Assembly (NCBI GenBank): GCA_964565375.1
Contig: CAZMEV010000141.1
Span: 1-6,858 of the forward strand
Length of the DNA stretch: 6,858 nucleotides
Reading direction: 5' to 3'
DNA from: SLAN01 sp964565375
GTDB lineage: Bacteria; Spirochaetota; Spirochaetia; DSM-27196; SKKC01
The notes under the pieces were generated by a model that worked only from the letters and a program-made list of their open reading frames with translations, was not told where the DNA came from and searched no databases. A program made the position numbers and the translations under genes. Positions 1-6,425 of the stretch are shown one piece after another (positions within the stretch are counted from its first letter, which is position 1; every line of letters starts with the position of its first letter).

Positions 1-417
1 CCGGGAATAGGCAGCAGCGCCCGCACCGCCGCCACCGCCACCGCCGATAATGCCGGAATTGTTAACCTCTATCTCGTGCGTTGCTTCGAAAGCAGTGCCT
101 CCGTCCCTTCCTGCTCTGGCGTAAATTGTAATGTCAGACGCGCTAACTACATATCCGTCTCCGCCGTCGCCACCTGCTCCGACAATATAAGAGCCGTCAA
201 ATATAGAAAGGCTTATGAATGCATCGGTAGGCAAGTCGCTCCAATCCCCGGTAACGAGTGCGGGAACATTTGTACTCGTGGAGCCAATGCGCACGCCGCC
301 GCGTACCTCAAAGCGAACCTCATCTCCCTCTTGCACGTCTGATATGTTTCGCACGCTGTTAAAGAGGTTGCGCAAATTAACATTGTTGGTGTTGCTCGCG
401 AGTGTAATCTGGATTAC
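1..417 (-). other. Glycine-rich C-terminal region of the hub, gp38-adhesin-like
   Basis: This covers hub residues 543-681. A short beta-rich stretch (VIQITLASNTNNVNLRNLF, then RFEVRGGVRIGSTST and TGDWSDLP) leads to GAGGDGGDG at 622-630, GRDGGT at 645-650 and NNSGIIG followed by a run of glycines at 661-673. The pattern of an asparagine/glycine turn before a polyglycine run is typical of the T-even-like gp38 receptor-binding adhesins, which fold glycine runs into stacked polyglycine II helices. The domain continues beyond the window, so its end and any variable loops are not visible. Confidence 0.5.
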
Positions 418-2043
418 ATCCGGGTCTCGCTCGATAGGCTCAAAATCACTGCGGGTTATTTCCTCGGCCTCGCACGTCCATGTGCTATCGCTTGCCTTAA
501 TCGATGTAAATTGACAGCGCAATGTCTTCGCCTCGCCGGTTTCGTCCTGTATTGCAAAGGACCGAACGTTTGCCGCCGCCCCAAGCTGAGGCTCAGCCAC
601 CCCGCTATCCCGAAGCAGCTGAAAATTAAACCGCCTCGGAGGCTCGCCGTATCTCGCGAGCAATAGCTGCGTGACTTTTCGAGCTACCTCAAAACCGCCT
701 TTTGGTATCCATCGGCTAAATATCTGACGCACTGAGTCAGTACCATATCGCTGCACGCTCTCCGGCGACTGCTGTACAACAGCCTCACGGTAGTTGGTCG
801 GCTCCTCGCGAGACTCAAGCGGGTCGAGTTGCGAATAGTAAACCCACGCTTGAGACACCCTGGTATCCGGCTGCTCTTTTTGACTAAAGGTCCCCGCAAG
901 GATAACCTCATCATCGTACGGCCTGTCAGGTATCGGTAAAAACCGCAGCACTTGCAAACGTATCGACTGCCCTATATCGTCCCAAAACAAGCTTATACCG
1001 GCTTGCTCTGACAGCTCGTTAACAAGATCAACGACTCCTTCGGGCTCGGTTATTATCCCCGTGTACACCGCTGGTATATCAACCGTGCCTAAAAAGTCGT
1101 TAATCTCTGCATCCCAGTTTTCCTTGTTAATAAACTTCTCGGGGATATTACCGTAATCGACCATCAGCGCATAGATTATATCCTGCGGTGGCGTGCCAAA
1201 ATAATCGAGACAGACCTGCACCCGCTCTTCGGCGTCGTGCTCTATCGCGTCGGTGTTGAACTCCCCTCGCTCTACCGTGAGTTGGTCGGACTCAGTATCT
1301 ACTGCCGTGACCCGCATCACCTCTTCGCCGGCCACTGCAATAAAAAACGGTGTATCAAAGTTGTACTGTTCCGCGACAATACCCGTCGGGTTTATCAGGA
1401 GTGTTGTGTCATCGTCGGCTACATCGCCGGCAAGTACGCCGCTTGATATTTTGGGCGCTCTCGCCCTCTTATCATCGAGTAACGTGAGAGGGTCTTTGGA
1501 GACCAGTTTTACACGGCCCTGCGTATCAGGTCCCTCTATGCGGTCAATAACAAACTCTCTCATCTCAAGATTTTCGAGCCTGTCTGATGTATCTCCGGTG
1601 TACCACCGCAGCGCACGGCCTCGCAAAAATTTATAGCGAGACACAAACTTGCCCCAAAAGCTTCCGCGCTCGTACGGGTCATACCCTCTATCATCTCGGT
1701 ACGGGTCACCACCCGCGCCGGTATCCGGCGTTGGATGGTCTCTGAATGTTACCGACAGCACACTGCGCGCACCGATACCCTCGCCGAGGTTTATCTTGGG
1801 CGGAGTGTAGTCAACACCTGCGATACTCGGTATTGCATTGATATCAGGATTGTTGTCGAGGCTGGATGTGCTAAAGCGGATCACCTGCGAATCGGGGTCG
1901 AAGTTATCTATGTCTTGGCATGTGGCGAGCGTATTAAAACATTTGATATCACCAGTCACGCCTAACTCTGCGGTACACGGTGATACGCCATAGCTGAGCT
2001 GACATACCGGAAGGTCAATTTCTACATAAGATACTCGGCTCAT
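1..2043 (-). CDS. Tail hub / tip protein with N-terminal four-Cys motif and C-terminal glycine-rich adhesin-like domain (3' end outside window)
   Basis: The frame opens at ATG 2043 and stays open for 681 codons to the window edge, so the C-terminus is missing. The start overlaps the previous stop as ATGA, and GAGG at 2054-2051 lies 7 nt upstream. Seen by translation: residues 14-42 carry four cysteines (C14, C23, C35, C42) in a CX8C...CX6C pattern; residues 160-200 include the stretch LVSKDPLTLLDDKRARAP, of a type common in phage hub proteins; residues 330-480 resemble a beta-rich hub core. From about residue 543 the composition changes, and glycine-rich segments appear at 622-630, 645-649 and a run of seven glycines at 667-673. 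Position after the tape measure and distal tail genes implies a tail-tip hub that contacts the cell surface. Family assignment is by context and motif memory; the adhesin-like role is inferred. No NlpC/P60 peptidase domain was seen. Confidence 0.8.
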   Translation of the reverse strand, partial: MSRVSYVEIDLPVCQLSYGVSPCTAELGVTGDIKCFNTLATCQDIDNFDPDSQVIRFSTSSLDNNPDINAIPSIAGVDYTPPKINLGEGIGARSVLSVTFRDHPTPDTGAGGDPYRDDRGYDPYERGSFWGKFVSRYKFLRGRALRWYTGDTSDRLENLEMREFVIDRIEGPDTQGRVKLVSKDPLTLLDDKRARAPKISSGVLAGDVADDDTTLLINPTGIVAEQYNFDTPFFIAVAGEEVMRVTAVDTESDQLTVERGEFNTDAIEHDAEERVQVCLDYFGTPPQDIIYALMVDYGNIPEKFINKENWDAEINDFLGTVDIPAVYTGIITEPEGVVDLVNELSEQAGISLFWDDIGQSIRLQVLRFLPIPDRPYDDEVILAGTFSQKEQPDTRVSQAWVYYSQLDPLESREEPTNYREAVVQQSPESVQRYGTDSVRQIFSRWIPKGGFEVARKVTQLLLARYGEPPRRFNFQLLRDSGVAEPQLGAAANVRSFAIQDETGEAKTLRCQFTSIKASDSTWTCEAEEITRSDFEPIERDPDVIQITLASNTNNVNLRNLFNSVRNISDVQEGDEVRFEVRGGVRIGSTSTNVPALVTGDWSDLPTDAFISLSIFDGSYIVGAGGDGGDGYVVSASDITIYARAGRDGGTAFEATHEIEVNNSGIIGGGGGGGAGAAAYSR
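1918..2004 (-). other. Four-cysteine motif in the hub N-terminus, possible Fe-S cluster site
   Basis: This segment encodes residues 14-42 of the hub. Cysteines sit at 14, 23, 35 and 42, giving CX8C, then 11 residues, then CX6C. Lambda tail tip protein gpL, as I recall it, binds a [4Fe-4S] cluster through C173, C182, C205 and C212, that is CX8C-X22-CX6C. The outer spacings match exactly; only the middle loop is shorter. The YG between the first two cysteines and the aromatic and charged residues after the last (DIDNF) also fit such a module. Cluster binding is inferred. Confidence 0.5.
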
Positions 2044-2840
2044 GCTATCGCCTCAAAGTCCATGCTTATTTGCATCATCCCGTTGGGCCTCTGATTGCTC
2101 GGGCGAGGTGAGCCGGTTAACCACACATATCCTACCTCGGCGCTGTATTTGTCGGGACGCCATGCAAAAAACGCCGGCGCTCGCGGCCTCTGCGCAAGGA
2201 ACGGGTCAAGCTCTCGCCTATACCAATCGGGTGTCAGGTTCTCAAGCTCGACACTCGTACTCCGGCCTTCGCGGCGCACAAGCTCACCCAGGTACTGCCC
2301 GTTTTCCGAGAACCCGCCAACCGTCTGAACATCTCTGCCGAGAGTCACCGGCGTATGGCCAACGTAGATATTTCGCTGCAGCCGTGTCGAGCGCCCGATA
2401 TACACAACACCCAATCGCGGAGCCTCGCTGTTATTTCGTATCTGTATTTGCACTTCCTGCGGCGCTGCATCGTTGATAAGAAATAAAACAGTCTGTCTCT
2501 TTCGTGACAGTCGCGTCCAATCAACCACGGTAGTGTAAACCCCATTACCCAGAACACGGATGCGGATCTCGCCATTACCGCGCAGATTGTGCCGCGCAAT
2601 ACCGATATAGTCGACTGACTCATTGACCGTTATATCGATTTCTTGCATATCAGTTGACGCCGCTTGCCAGCCGAATGCTGTTGATGGATTCGCAATGTTG
2701 GTTACAGGCTCCTCGTCAACCGAGCTTGTGGCGCTTACGTTTTGCTCGGTTACAATATTGCGCCAACAAAGGCGAGGTGCGGCGGCGTCGACGAGATCAA
2801 TTTGCCCTAATACTAAAGCATCACTTATTACTGTCGCCAT
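2040..2840 (-). CDS. Distal tail-like protein with discoidin-like N-terminal module
   Basis: 266 residues, probably a ring protein between the tail tube and the hub. Residues about 40-120 look like a small beta-sandwich of the F5/8-type C (discoidin) kind: NPSTAFGWQA, a beta strand IDITV, then YIGIARHNL and IRIRVLG, in the usual order of that fold. Residues about 155-266 carry the phage-type ending: RNIYVGHTPVTLGRDV, GFSENGQYLG, DPFLAQRPRAPAFFAWRPD, and a beta-rich end. The start overlaps the tape measure stop by one base (TAATG); a modest AAGGCGG at 2857-2851 lies 10 nt upstream. The end overlaps the hub start as ATGA. In GTAs and many siphophages this position, directly after the tape measure, holds the distal tail protein (rcc01695 in Rhodobacter GTA). 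Sequence resemblance to any named Dit is weak by eye, so the name rests on position and general pattern. Confidence 0.6.
   Translation of the reverse strand: MATVISDALVLGQIDLVDAAAPRLCWRNIVTEQNVSATSSVDEEPVTNIANPSTAFGWQAASTDMQEIDITVNESVDYIGIARHNLRGNGEIRIRVLGNGVYTTVVDWTRLSRKRQTVLFLINDAAPQEVQIQIRNNSEAPRLGVVYIGRSTRLQRNIYVGHTPVTLGRDVQTVGGFSENGQYLGELVRREGRSTSVELENLTPDWYRRELDPFLAQRPRAPAFFAWRPDKYSAEVGYVWLTGSPRPSNQRPNGMMQISMDFEAIA
2051..2054 (-). promoter_or_regulatory. Ribosome binding site of the tail hub gene
   Basis: GAGG lies within the end of the distal tail gene, 7 nt before ATG 2043. It supports this start together with the ATGA overlap. Confidence 0.5.
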
Positions 2841-5071
2841 TACGCAAGCACCGCCTTGTAACCATCCTCTTGAGCCTGTGCTATCTCGTCCATAAGCGAG
2901 CGAACCGCCTCACCGGTAAAGAGTTGATTGGGCTCCATGCCCGATACAATTAGACGCCGCTCCTGTCGCTCGCCGCCTCCATCACGAGAACCCTCTTCTG
3001 TTCCTCTATCTGATTGACTCGGAGAAGGCACGCTTCCGCCACCGCCACCGCCTCCCATTGTCTGACGGCTAATAGCTGCAATCTGCGCGGCTCCACTCGC
3101 TGCAACAGCGGCGGCATTAGCAAAGTTAAGCGGAGGGGCTGCGCTTGATAGCGCACGCGTGACACCCTCGGCAGTGTTGACTACAGCAGAGGCAATGCCT
3201 GCTGCTTTACGTGAGCGAAACTGCTGCTCGTCGCTAGACGCGGATGCATCGGCGATATAACCAAACGCATCAGCGGCATTGTTGGCAATCGAGAAATACG
3301 CCTGCTGCCTCCGGCGTGCCATGCGCTCCATGCGGCGCTGTTCTTCTTTTTCTTCGCGGTCAAGTATGTCCTGACGCTCTTGCGCCGCCTGCTCCTCCAT
3401 CTCTCTGATCTGGTCGTTGTACTCCTGCCGAGCCTGTCGTAGTAGCTCATGGTACTCATCGGTTTCGAGTAGGTCGCGCTCTCGGGCTTCTCGTAAAATC
3501 TCTATGCGCTCGTCTCGCTGCTCGCGCAGTGCCTCAGTTTCACTCAGAAGAGATTGACGAAACATCTCAAGCCGGTTCTCAATTTCCTCGTCACTCGGCC
3601 CCGCTTCGAGCTTCTTAGCCTCTTCTCGAAGCTGCTCGATAAATCCTATTGTGTCGTTTGACTCAGCTCGCCATGTCTGACCAATCTCAGCTACCTGCCT
3701 CGTATACCTCTCACCGGCTGATATTACTTCCTGTATTCTTTCGCGCTCTGATATTAACCCGGCCTCTGCGAGTTCGTTCGCTACACGACGGGACTCCTCG
3801 TATTCTCCGAGTATATCGTTATACTGCTGCTGAGACTCGGCCGCATCCTCCATAGCATCGACTTGATCTTGCGCCGCTTTATCGCCTTCGCGCGCCTGCT
3901 GCCACAACTCGTTATACTCACCGCTGAGTTCTGACAACTGCGCCCCAAGCTCGCTTTGCGAATCTTCAATTCTGCCTATGGATTCTTCTGCCTGCCTTGC
4001 TCGGTTCTGGAATGTCGCACGCAATCGAGCGTTGCCGGCCTCTTGAGCTTGCGCTGACGCTTCGGCTGCCTCTTGCTCTAACTCGACAATCCGCTGAGCG
4101 TTTCGCTGTCGCTCTGCGACAATCGCATTTCGTGCCTCTTGTATGTCCTCAAGGGTTCTCTCTTCTCCCGCCTGTATCCCCTCAAGGACACCCTGTGCTT
4201 CGGCAAGCTCGCGAGTCTGCCGAGTTGCCTCACCCATCGACTGCGACCACCTGCCGATTGCACTCGATAAGCTCACAACGACACTCGCCACATGCTCAAT
4301 AGCAGGAGCAAACGCGCTCGCTAACTGCATGCCCGCACCGCGTATCGCCGCGCTCATAGTCGAGAAATCATCGTTTATCTGCTCAATCTGGTCTGTCTGT
4401 GTCTCGTCAAGCGCAAGGCCAAAGTCGTCGACTTCTCGCCGCGCTCGGTCGAATGTATCAGCCGCATCATCGAGCAGCAGGAGCATTCGCTGTCCGCTGC
4501 GCCCAAACAAGTCTGCTGCGATACTAGCCCGCTCCGCCTGAGAGCCGACCCCTGACAATGCATCGCCAAGCGTTTCCATTTGCTCATCAGGCGCCATGTT
4601 TTCGAGGTCTTGCGCGGTAAGTCCAATCCGCTCAAGTGCATCGGCTGCCTGCCCGCTGCCGTCTGCTGCATCACCGAGCCTGCGGTTAAGGCGCTCCATG
4701 TTACTGGTAAGCTCACCTGCTGACATACCAGACAGCTCAGCCGCGCGCTGCATAGTGGCTAGTCCTTCGTTGGTTATGCCAAGCTGTCGAGCGAGCTTTG
4801 CCTGTTCGTCTGCGGCCTGTAGCCCTTGCCTAACTAAATGCGCCGCGTAGGCTGCCCCTGCCGCTGCTGCTGCTGCTGCAACGACTTTAGCTTTTGCTGC
4901 GACACGCCCCATACTTCGCGTCATACCGCGAGATGAGCGCTGCACACCTCGGTCGGCAGATTGAGAGGTGTTTTGCACGCCCTCGATGGATTCGGAGGCG
5001 TCCTGCATTCCACGCTGCAGGCCGGATGTATCGGCGGTTATCGTTGCCTGTATCGTTCTTGCATCACTCAT
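2840..5071 (-). CDS. Tail tape measure protein
   Basis: 743 residues. It occupies the tail lumen during assembly, sets tail length, and is ejected before the DNA. Typical features are visible: an N-terminal TADTSGLQRGMQ start; an alanine-rich segment at 58-78; the conserved-type stretch LGITNEGLATMQRAAELSG at 97-115; hydrophobic helix 248-273; a long charged coiled coil at about 280-590, rich in Glu, Arg and Gln; an Ala-rich helix at 622-668; seven glycines at 673-679; a Ser/Gly/Glu-rich linker; and a compact end (RRLIVSGMEPNQLF...) of a form common in lambda-H-like tape measures. No lysozyme, transglycosylase or peptidase motif was found. The start overlaps the chaperone frameshift product stop as ATGA, suggesting translational coupling; AGAGGGG at 5092-5086 is rather far upstream (14 nt). 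At roughly 0.15 nm per residue the tail would be about 110 nm. Confidence 0.95.
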   Translation of the reverse strand: MSDARTIQATITADTSGLQRGMQDASESIEGVQNTSQSADRGVQRSSRGMTRSMGRVAAKAKVVAAAAAAAGAAYAAHLVRQGLQAADEQAKLARQLGITNEGLATMQRAAELSGMSAGELTSNMERLNRRLGDAADGSGQAADALERIGLTAQDLENMAPDEQMETLGDALSGVGSQAERASIAADLFGRSGQRMLLLLDDAADTFDRARREVDDFGLALDETQTDQIEQINDDFSTMSAAIRGAGMQLASAFAPAIEHVASVVVSLSSAIGRWSQSMGEATRQTRELAEAQGVLEGIQAGEERTLEDIQEARNAIVAERQRNAQRIVELEQEAAEASAQAQEAGNARLRATFQNRARQAEESIGRIEDSQSELGAQLSELSGEYNELWQQAREGDKAAQDQVDAMEDAAESQQQYNDILGEYEESRRVANELAEAGLISERERIQEVISAGERYTRQVAEIGQTWRAESNDTIGFIEQLREEAKKLEAGPSDEEIENRLEMFRQSLLSETEALREQRDERIEILREARERDLLETDEYHELLRQARQEYNDQIREMEEQAAQERQDILDREEKEEQRRMERMARRRQQAYFSIANNAADAFGYIADASASSDEQQFRSRKAAGIASAVVNTAEGVTRALSSAAPPLNFANAAAVAASGAAQIAAISRQTMGGGGGGGSVPSPSQSDRGTEEGSRDGGGERQERRLIVSGMEPNQLFTGEAVRSLMDEIAQAQEDGYKAVLA

Positions 5072-5325
5072 ATAAGTTTAAGCAACCCCTCTACATCCTC
5101 TTCGGTCAAGTTTCTCCATACACGAGGGCCGCGATTCCCGTTCTTCCCATCGACTGCTTCGCAAACTTCTGCGACAGTCGCCGACCAGAACTCTCCTGGC
5201 GGCCAACCCAACTGGCCCACCGCTACTCGGTAGTAGCTTCGGAGGACTCCGACGCGCTCGACGTCTTTTCTTGCTCGCTCCGTTTCGCCTTTTGCGCCGC
5301 TATCTTTTTTTTTACTTCCGGCCAC
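5068..5325 (-). CDS. Second chaperone frame (gpT-like extension), most likely expressed only by frameshifting
   Basis: This 85-codon frame overlaps the first chaperone gene by 103 nt and sits in the -1 frame relative to it. Its only upstream start candidate is GTG 5325, preceded by GTATAACCGCAACAA, with no Shine-Dalgarno sequence. The conserved part (LRSYYRVAVGQLGW, PPGEFWSATVAEV) lies well downstream of the overlap, so the sequence before it is just the overlap read in another frame. An independent protein is possible, as GTAs encode this partner separately, but the frameshift route is much better supported. Confidence 0.6.
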   Translation of the reverse strand: MAGSKKKDSGAKGETERARKDVERVGVLRSYYRVAVGQLGWPPGEFWSATVAEVCEAVDGKNGNRGPRVWRNLTEEDVEGLLKLI

Positions 5326-5618
5326 TTGTTGCGGTTATACCCGGCAAACATCATATTAACCGCCAGCTCACCGGCGTACACTTGGTTCCGCTCGTCAAGC
5401 ATCCATTCGCCGATCTCTTCGTATGTAGGTGCCTTCTCTTCGCTACCGTGCTTGATTGCGCAGTAAAAGAGCCACGTCAGCACCGACACGCGAGGGCTGT
5501 CTATCTGGTCCCAAAATTGTTTTTGGGACACTCGTTGCTCCCACGCCTCGATAACTCCAAACGTGATCACAACCTCATAGAGATTGTCACATACCTCAAT
5601 CTCAAACGTTGGTCGCAT
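5068..5618 (-). CDS. Tail assembly chaperone, -1 frameshift fusion (gpG-T type)
   Basis: Predicted 183-residue fusion: residues 1-105 are read in the frame starting at ATG 5618, then ribosomes slip back one base on A AAA AAG (5310-5304) and continue with GAT 5304-5302 for 78 more residues to TGA 5070-5068. The added part carries LRSYYRVAVGQLGW at fusion residues 126-139 and GWPPGEFWSAT at 138-148, which resembles the Phage_TAC_6 / rcc01693 chaperone of GTAs. Lambda gpG-T and many siphophages make the same kind of minor fusion; the fused part recruits tube subunits to the tape measure. Position directly between tube and tape measure genes is exactly where this signal is found. The frame relation, slip codons and lack of a good start for the second frame are seen; use in the cell is inferred. 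Confidence 0.8.
5223..5618 (-). CDS. Tail assembly chaperone, unshifted product (gpG type)
   Basis: 131 residues, the main product of the chaperone locus if ribosomes do not slip. Residues 1-100 form an alpha/beta domain (EVVITFGVIEAWEQRV, then LTWLFYCAI and TYEEIGEWM) like the GTA/phage chaperone family with rcc01692 (Phage_TAC_11). The last 26 residues after the slip site are charged and Ser/Thr/Glu-rich, probably disordered, ending ESSEATTE; such low-complexity tails are usual for gpG-like proteins. It starts 3 nt after the tube gene stop; GAGGG at 5636-5632 is 13 nt upstream, so the site is weakly placed and coupling to the tube gene is likely. It binds the tape measure transiently and is not expected in finished virions. 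Confidence 0.8.
   Translation of the reverse strand: MRPTFEIEVCDNLYEVVITFGVIEAWEQRVSQKQFWDQIDSPRVSVLTWLFYCAIKHGSEEKAPTYEEIGEWMLDERNQVYAGELAVNMMFAGYNRNKWPEVKKKIAAQKAKRSEQEKTSSASESSEATTE
5304..5313 (-). promoter_or_regulatory. Programmed -1 ribosomal frameshift site (slippery heptamer)
   Basis: Nine consecutive A followed by G in the coding strand. Read in the chaperone frame they give two overlapping slippery heptamers, A AAA AAA (5313-5307) and A AAA AAG (5310-5304). The second is the same heptamer used by E. coli dnaX and is strongly slippery where tRNA-Lys reads AAA and AAG. A slip by -1 enters the second chaperone frame. GGAAG at 5319-5315, 4 nt before the A AAA AAG heptamer, could act as an internal Shine-Dalgarno stimulator, though it is close. 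I saw no convincing hairpin within about 15 nt downstream. A nine-A run could also permit polymerase slippage. Confidence 0.8.
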
Positions 5619-5621
5619 ATA

Positions 5622-6035
5622 TTAGCTTGCGCCCTCGGTATATTCGACAATGCCACTCGACATAAACGTACCTGAGAATGTGACTGCTTCCTGCGTCTCT
5701 GCGCCAAGCTCGAAGTTTCCAATAAACCAATCGGCTGTCGCCTCATCGCCCCACGGGAACTCAAGGGTGTACTTAGTCAACGAGGTGTTAGGATTAAACG
5801 CTTCTCGCAGCAGGTCAAGGTTACCCGGCCTGACGATGCCTTCGGCGCTAATTTCCCAACCGAGCTGCCCCGCTTCGCCGAGCAGCGTTCGAAACCCATC
5901 CTCGTCGTTTGTCGTAACATCAATCTCTTCGCGGTTGACGGTGATGTTTGTCGCGTTAAGCCCTGCCACCGCGTTCCCTTCAGTGTCCTTCAGCACGATC
6001 TCACGTGCTATGTATCCGTTAATTGTCCCTGGCAT
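5622..6035 (-). CDS. Major tail tube protein
   Basis: 137 residues, which forms the hexameric rings of the tail tube. The pattern fits the TP901-1-type/GTA rcc01691-type tube family: N-terminal beta segment (NGYIAREIVLKDTEG), ATNITVNREEIDVTTNDEDG at about 28-47, GWEISAEGIVR at 59-69, and a closing EAVTFSGTFMSSGIVEY at 116-132, where the last strand of such proteins usually describes an added density or rule-like phrase. It starts one base after the terminator gene stop (TAAATG) and has by far the best ribosome binding site in the window, in keeping with its need for high copy number. Position between terminator and chaperone genes is diagnostic. Length is normal for the smallest tube proteins. 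Confidence 0.85.
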   Translation of the reverse strand: MPGTINGYIAREIVLKDTEGNAVAGLNATNITVNREEIDVTTNDEDGFRTLLGEAGQLGWEISAEGIVRPGNLDLLREAFNPNTSLTKYTLEFPWGDEATADWFIGNFELGAETQEAVTFSGTFMSSGIVEYTEGAS

Positions 6036-6425
6036 TTACTCGCCTCCAATTATGGCACGGAAATCTATCCGACCACTCCTGACTACTCCATCCGGCTCAA
6101 CGGCCGGACTCCGAAATATCATGTGCACCGTAACGACGGACCCGCCATAATCAGGCAGCACAAGCTCAGCGCGATTAAGCGCATCCTCAATATCGTCAAG
6201 CAGCTCGTTGACTGCTAAACGCCCTGCGGTGGCAGTATAACAATGTATACGCGCCTCCGCAACATAACCCATCGACTCGTAACTCTCCCAAGCTCTTAGG
6301 TCCGTATCGCCGATTACAACAAACGGATATTTCCGCCCTTGCGGTACGTGGTCGAAAACCGGCACGTCAAGCGCGGCTACAAGATGTTCGTAAAGGCCTC
6401 TTTGCAGTGACGCTCCAACAGCCAT
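6036..6425 (-). CDS. Tail terminator protein (DUF3168 type)
   Basis: 129 residues from ATG 6425. It probably caps the tail tube as a ring at the head-proximal end and joins it to the connector. Seen: N-terminal helix (ASLQRGLYEHLVAAL), then VPVFDHVPQGRKYPFVVIGD at 21-40, a classical DUF3168 motif; helix AGRLAVNELLDDIEDALNR at about 67-85; and a beta-rich C-terminal part with RSGRIDFRAI at 116-125. The GTA counterpart is rcc01690. An in-frame ATG two codons upstream (6431) exists, but GAGGGG at 6437-6432 abuts it, leaving no spacing, whereas it lies 6 nt before ATG 6425. That start also overlaps the previous stop as TAATG, so I chose it. The gene ends directly next to the tube start. Confidence 0.8.
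   Translation of the reverse strand: MAVGASLQRGLYEHLVAALDVPVFDHVPQGRKYPFVVIGDTDLRAWESYESMGYVAEARIHCYTATAGRLAVNELLDDIEDALNRAELVLPDYGGSVVTVHMIFRSPAVEPDGVVRSGRIDFRAIIGGE
6043..6047 (-). promoter_or_regulatory. Strong ribosome binding site of the tail tube gene
   Basis: GGAGG, 7 nt before ATG 6035 and inside the end of the terminator gene. It is the only near-perfect Shine-Dalgarno sequence at ideal spacing among the junctions I checked, and it fixes the tube start. Confidence 0.7.

Noticed and set aside
21..48. GCC/ACC trinucleotide repeat near the left edge, similar to one at 3041-3056
   Set aside because: Both simply encode glycine runs (in the hub and the tape measure). They are low-complexity coding sequence, not a shared DNA repeat or recombination site.
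684..914. 76-codon minus-strand frame inside the hub gene
   Set aside because: It is a different frame from the 681-codon hub reading, with Arg/Ser-rich composition and no motif; a shadow of the hub gene.
2042..2476. 144-codon open frame on the plus strand opposite the distal tail gene
   Set aside because: Low-quality composition (Arg, Ser, His, Pro), no recognisable motif, and complete overlap with a convincing minus-strand gene.
4862..4880. GCT/GCA repeat tract
   Set aside because: It encodes the alanine-rich segment at residues 64-74 of the tape measure protein, which is normal for this family.
2840..5071. Lytic transglycosylase or peptidase domain in the tape measure protein
   Set aside because: I looked for catalytic-type motifs in the region after the coiled coil and found only alanine, glycine and charged low-complexity sequence.
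5225..5255. CGGAGTCCTCCG inverted repeat as terminator or frameshift stimulator
   Set aside because: The loop would be two bases, there is no following T run, and it lies more than 40 nt after the slip site, too far for a typical stimulatory hairpin.
4894..5466. 190-codon open frame on the plus strand
   Set aside because: It lies antisense to the chaperone and tape measure genes, has Arg/Ser/Pro/Cys-rich composition without any domain pattern, and no ribosome binding site was apparent. The minus-strand genes fully explain the region.
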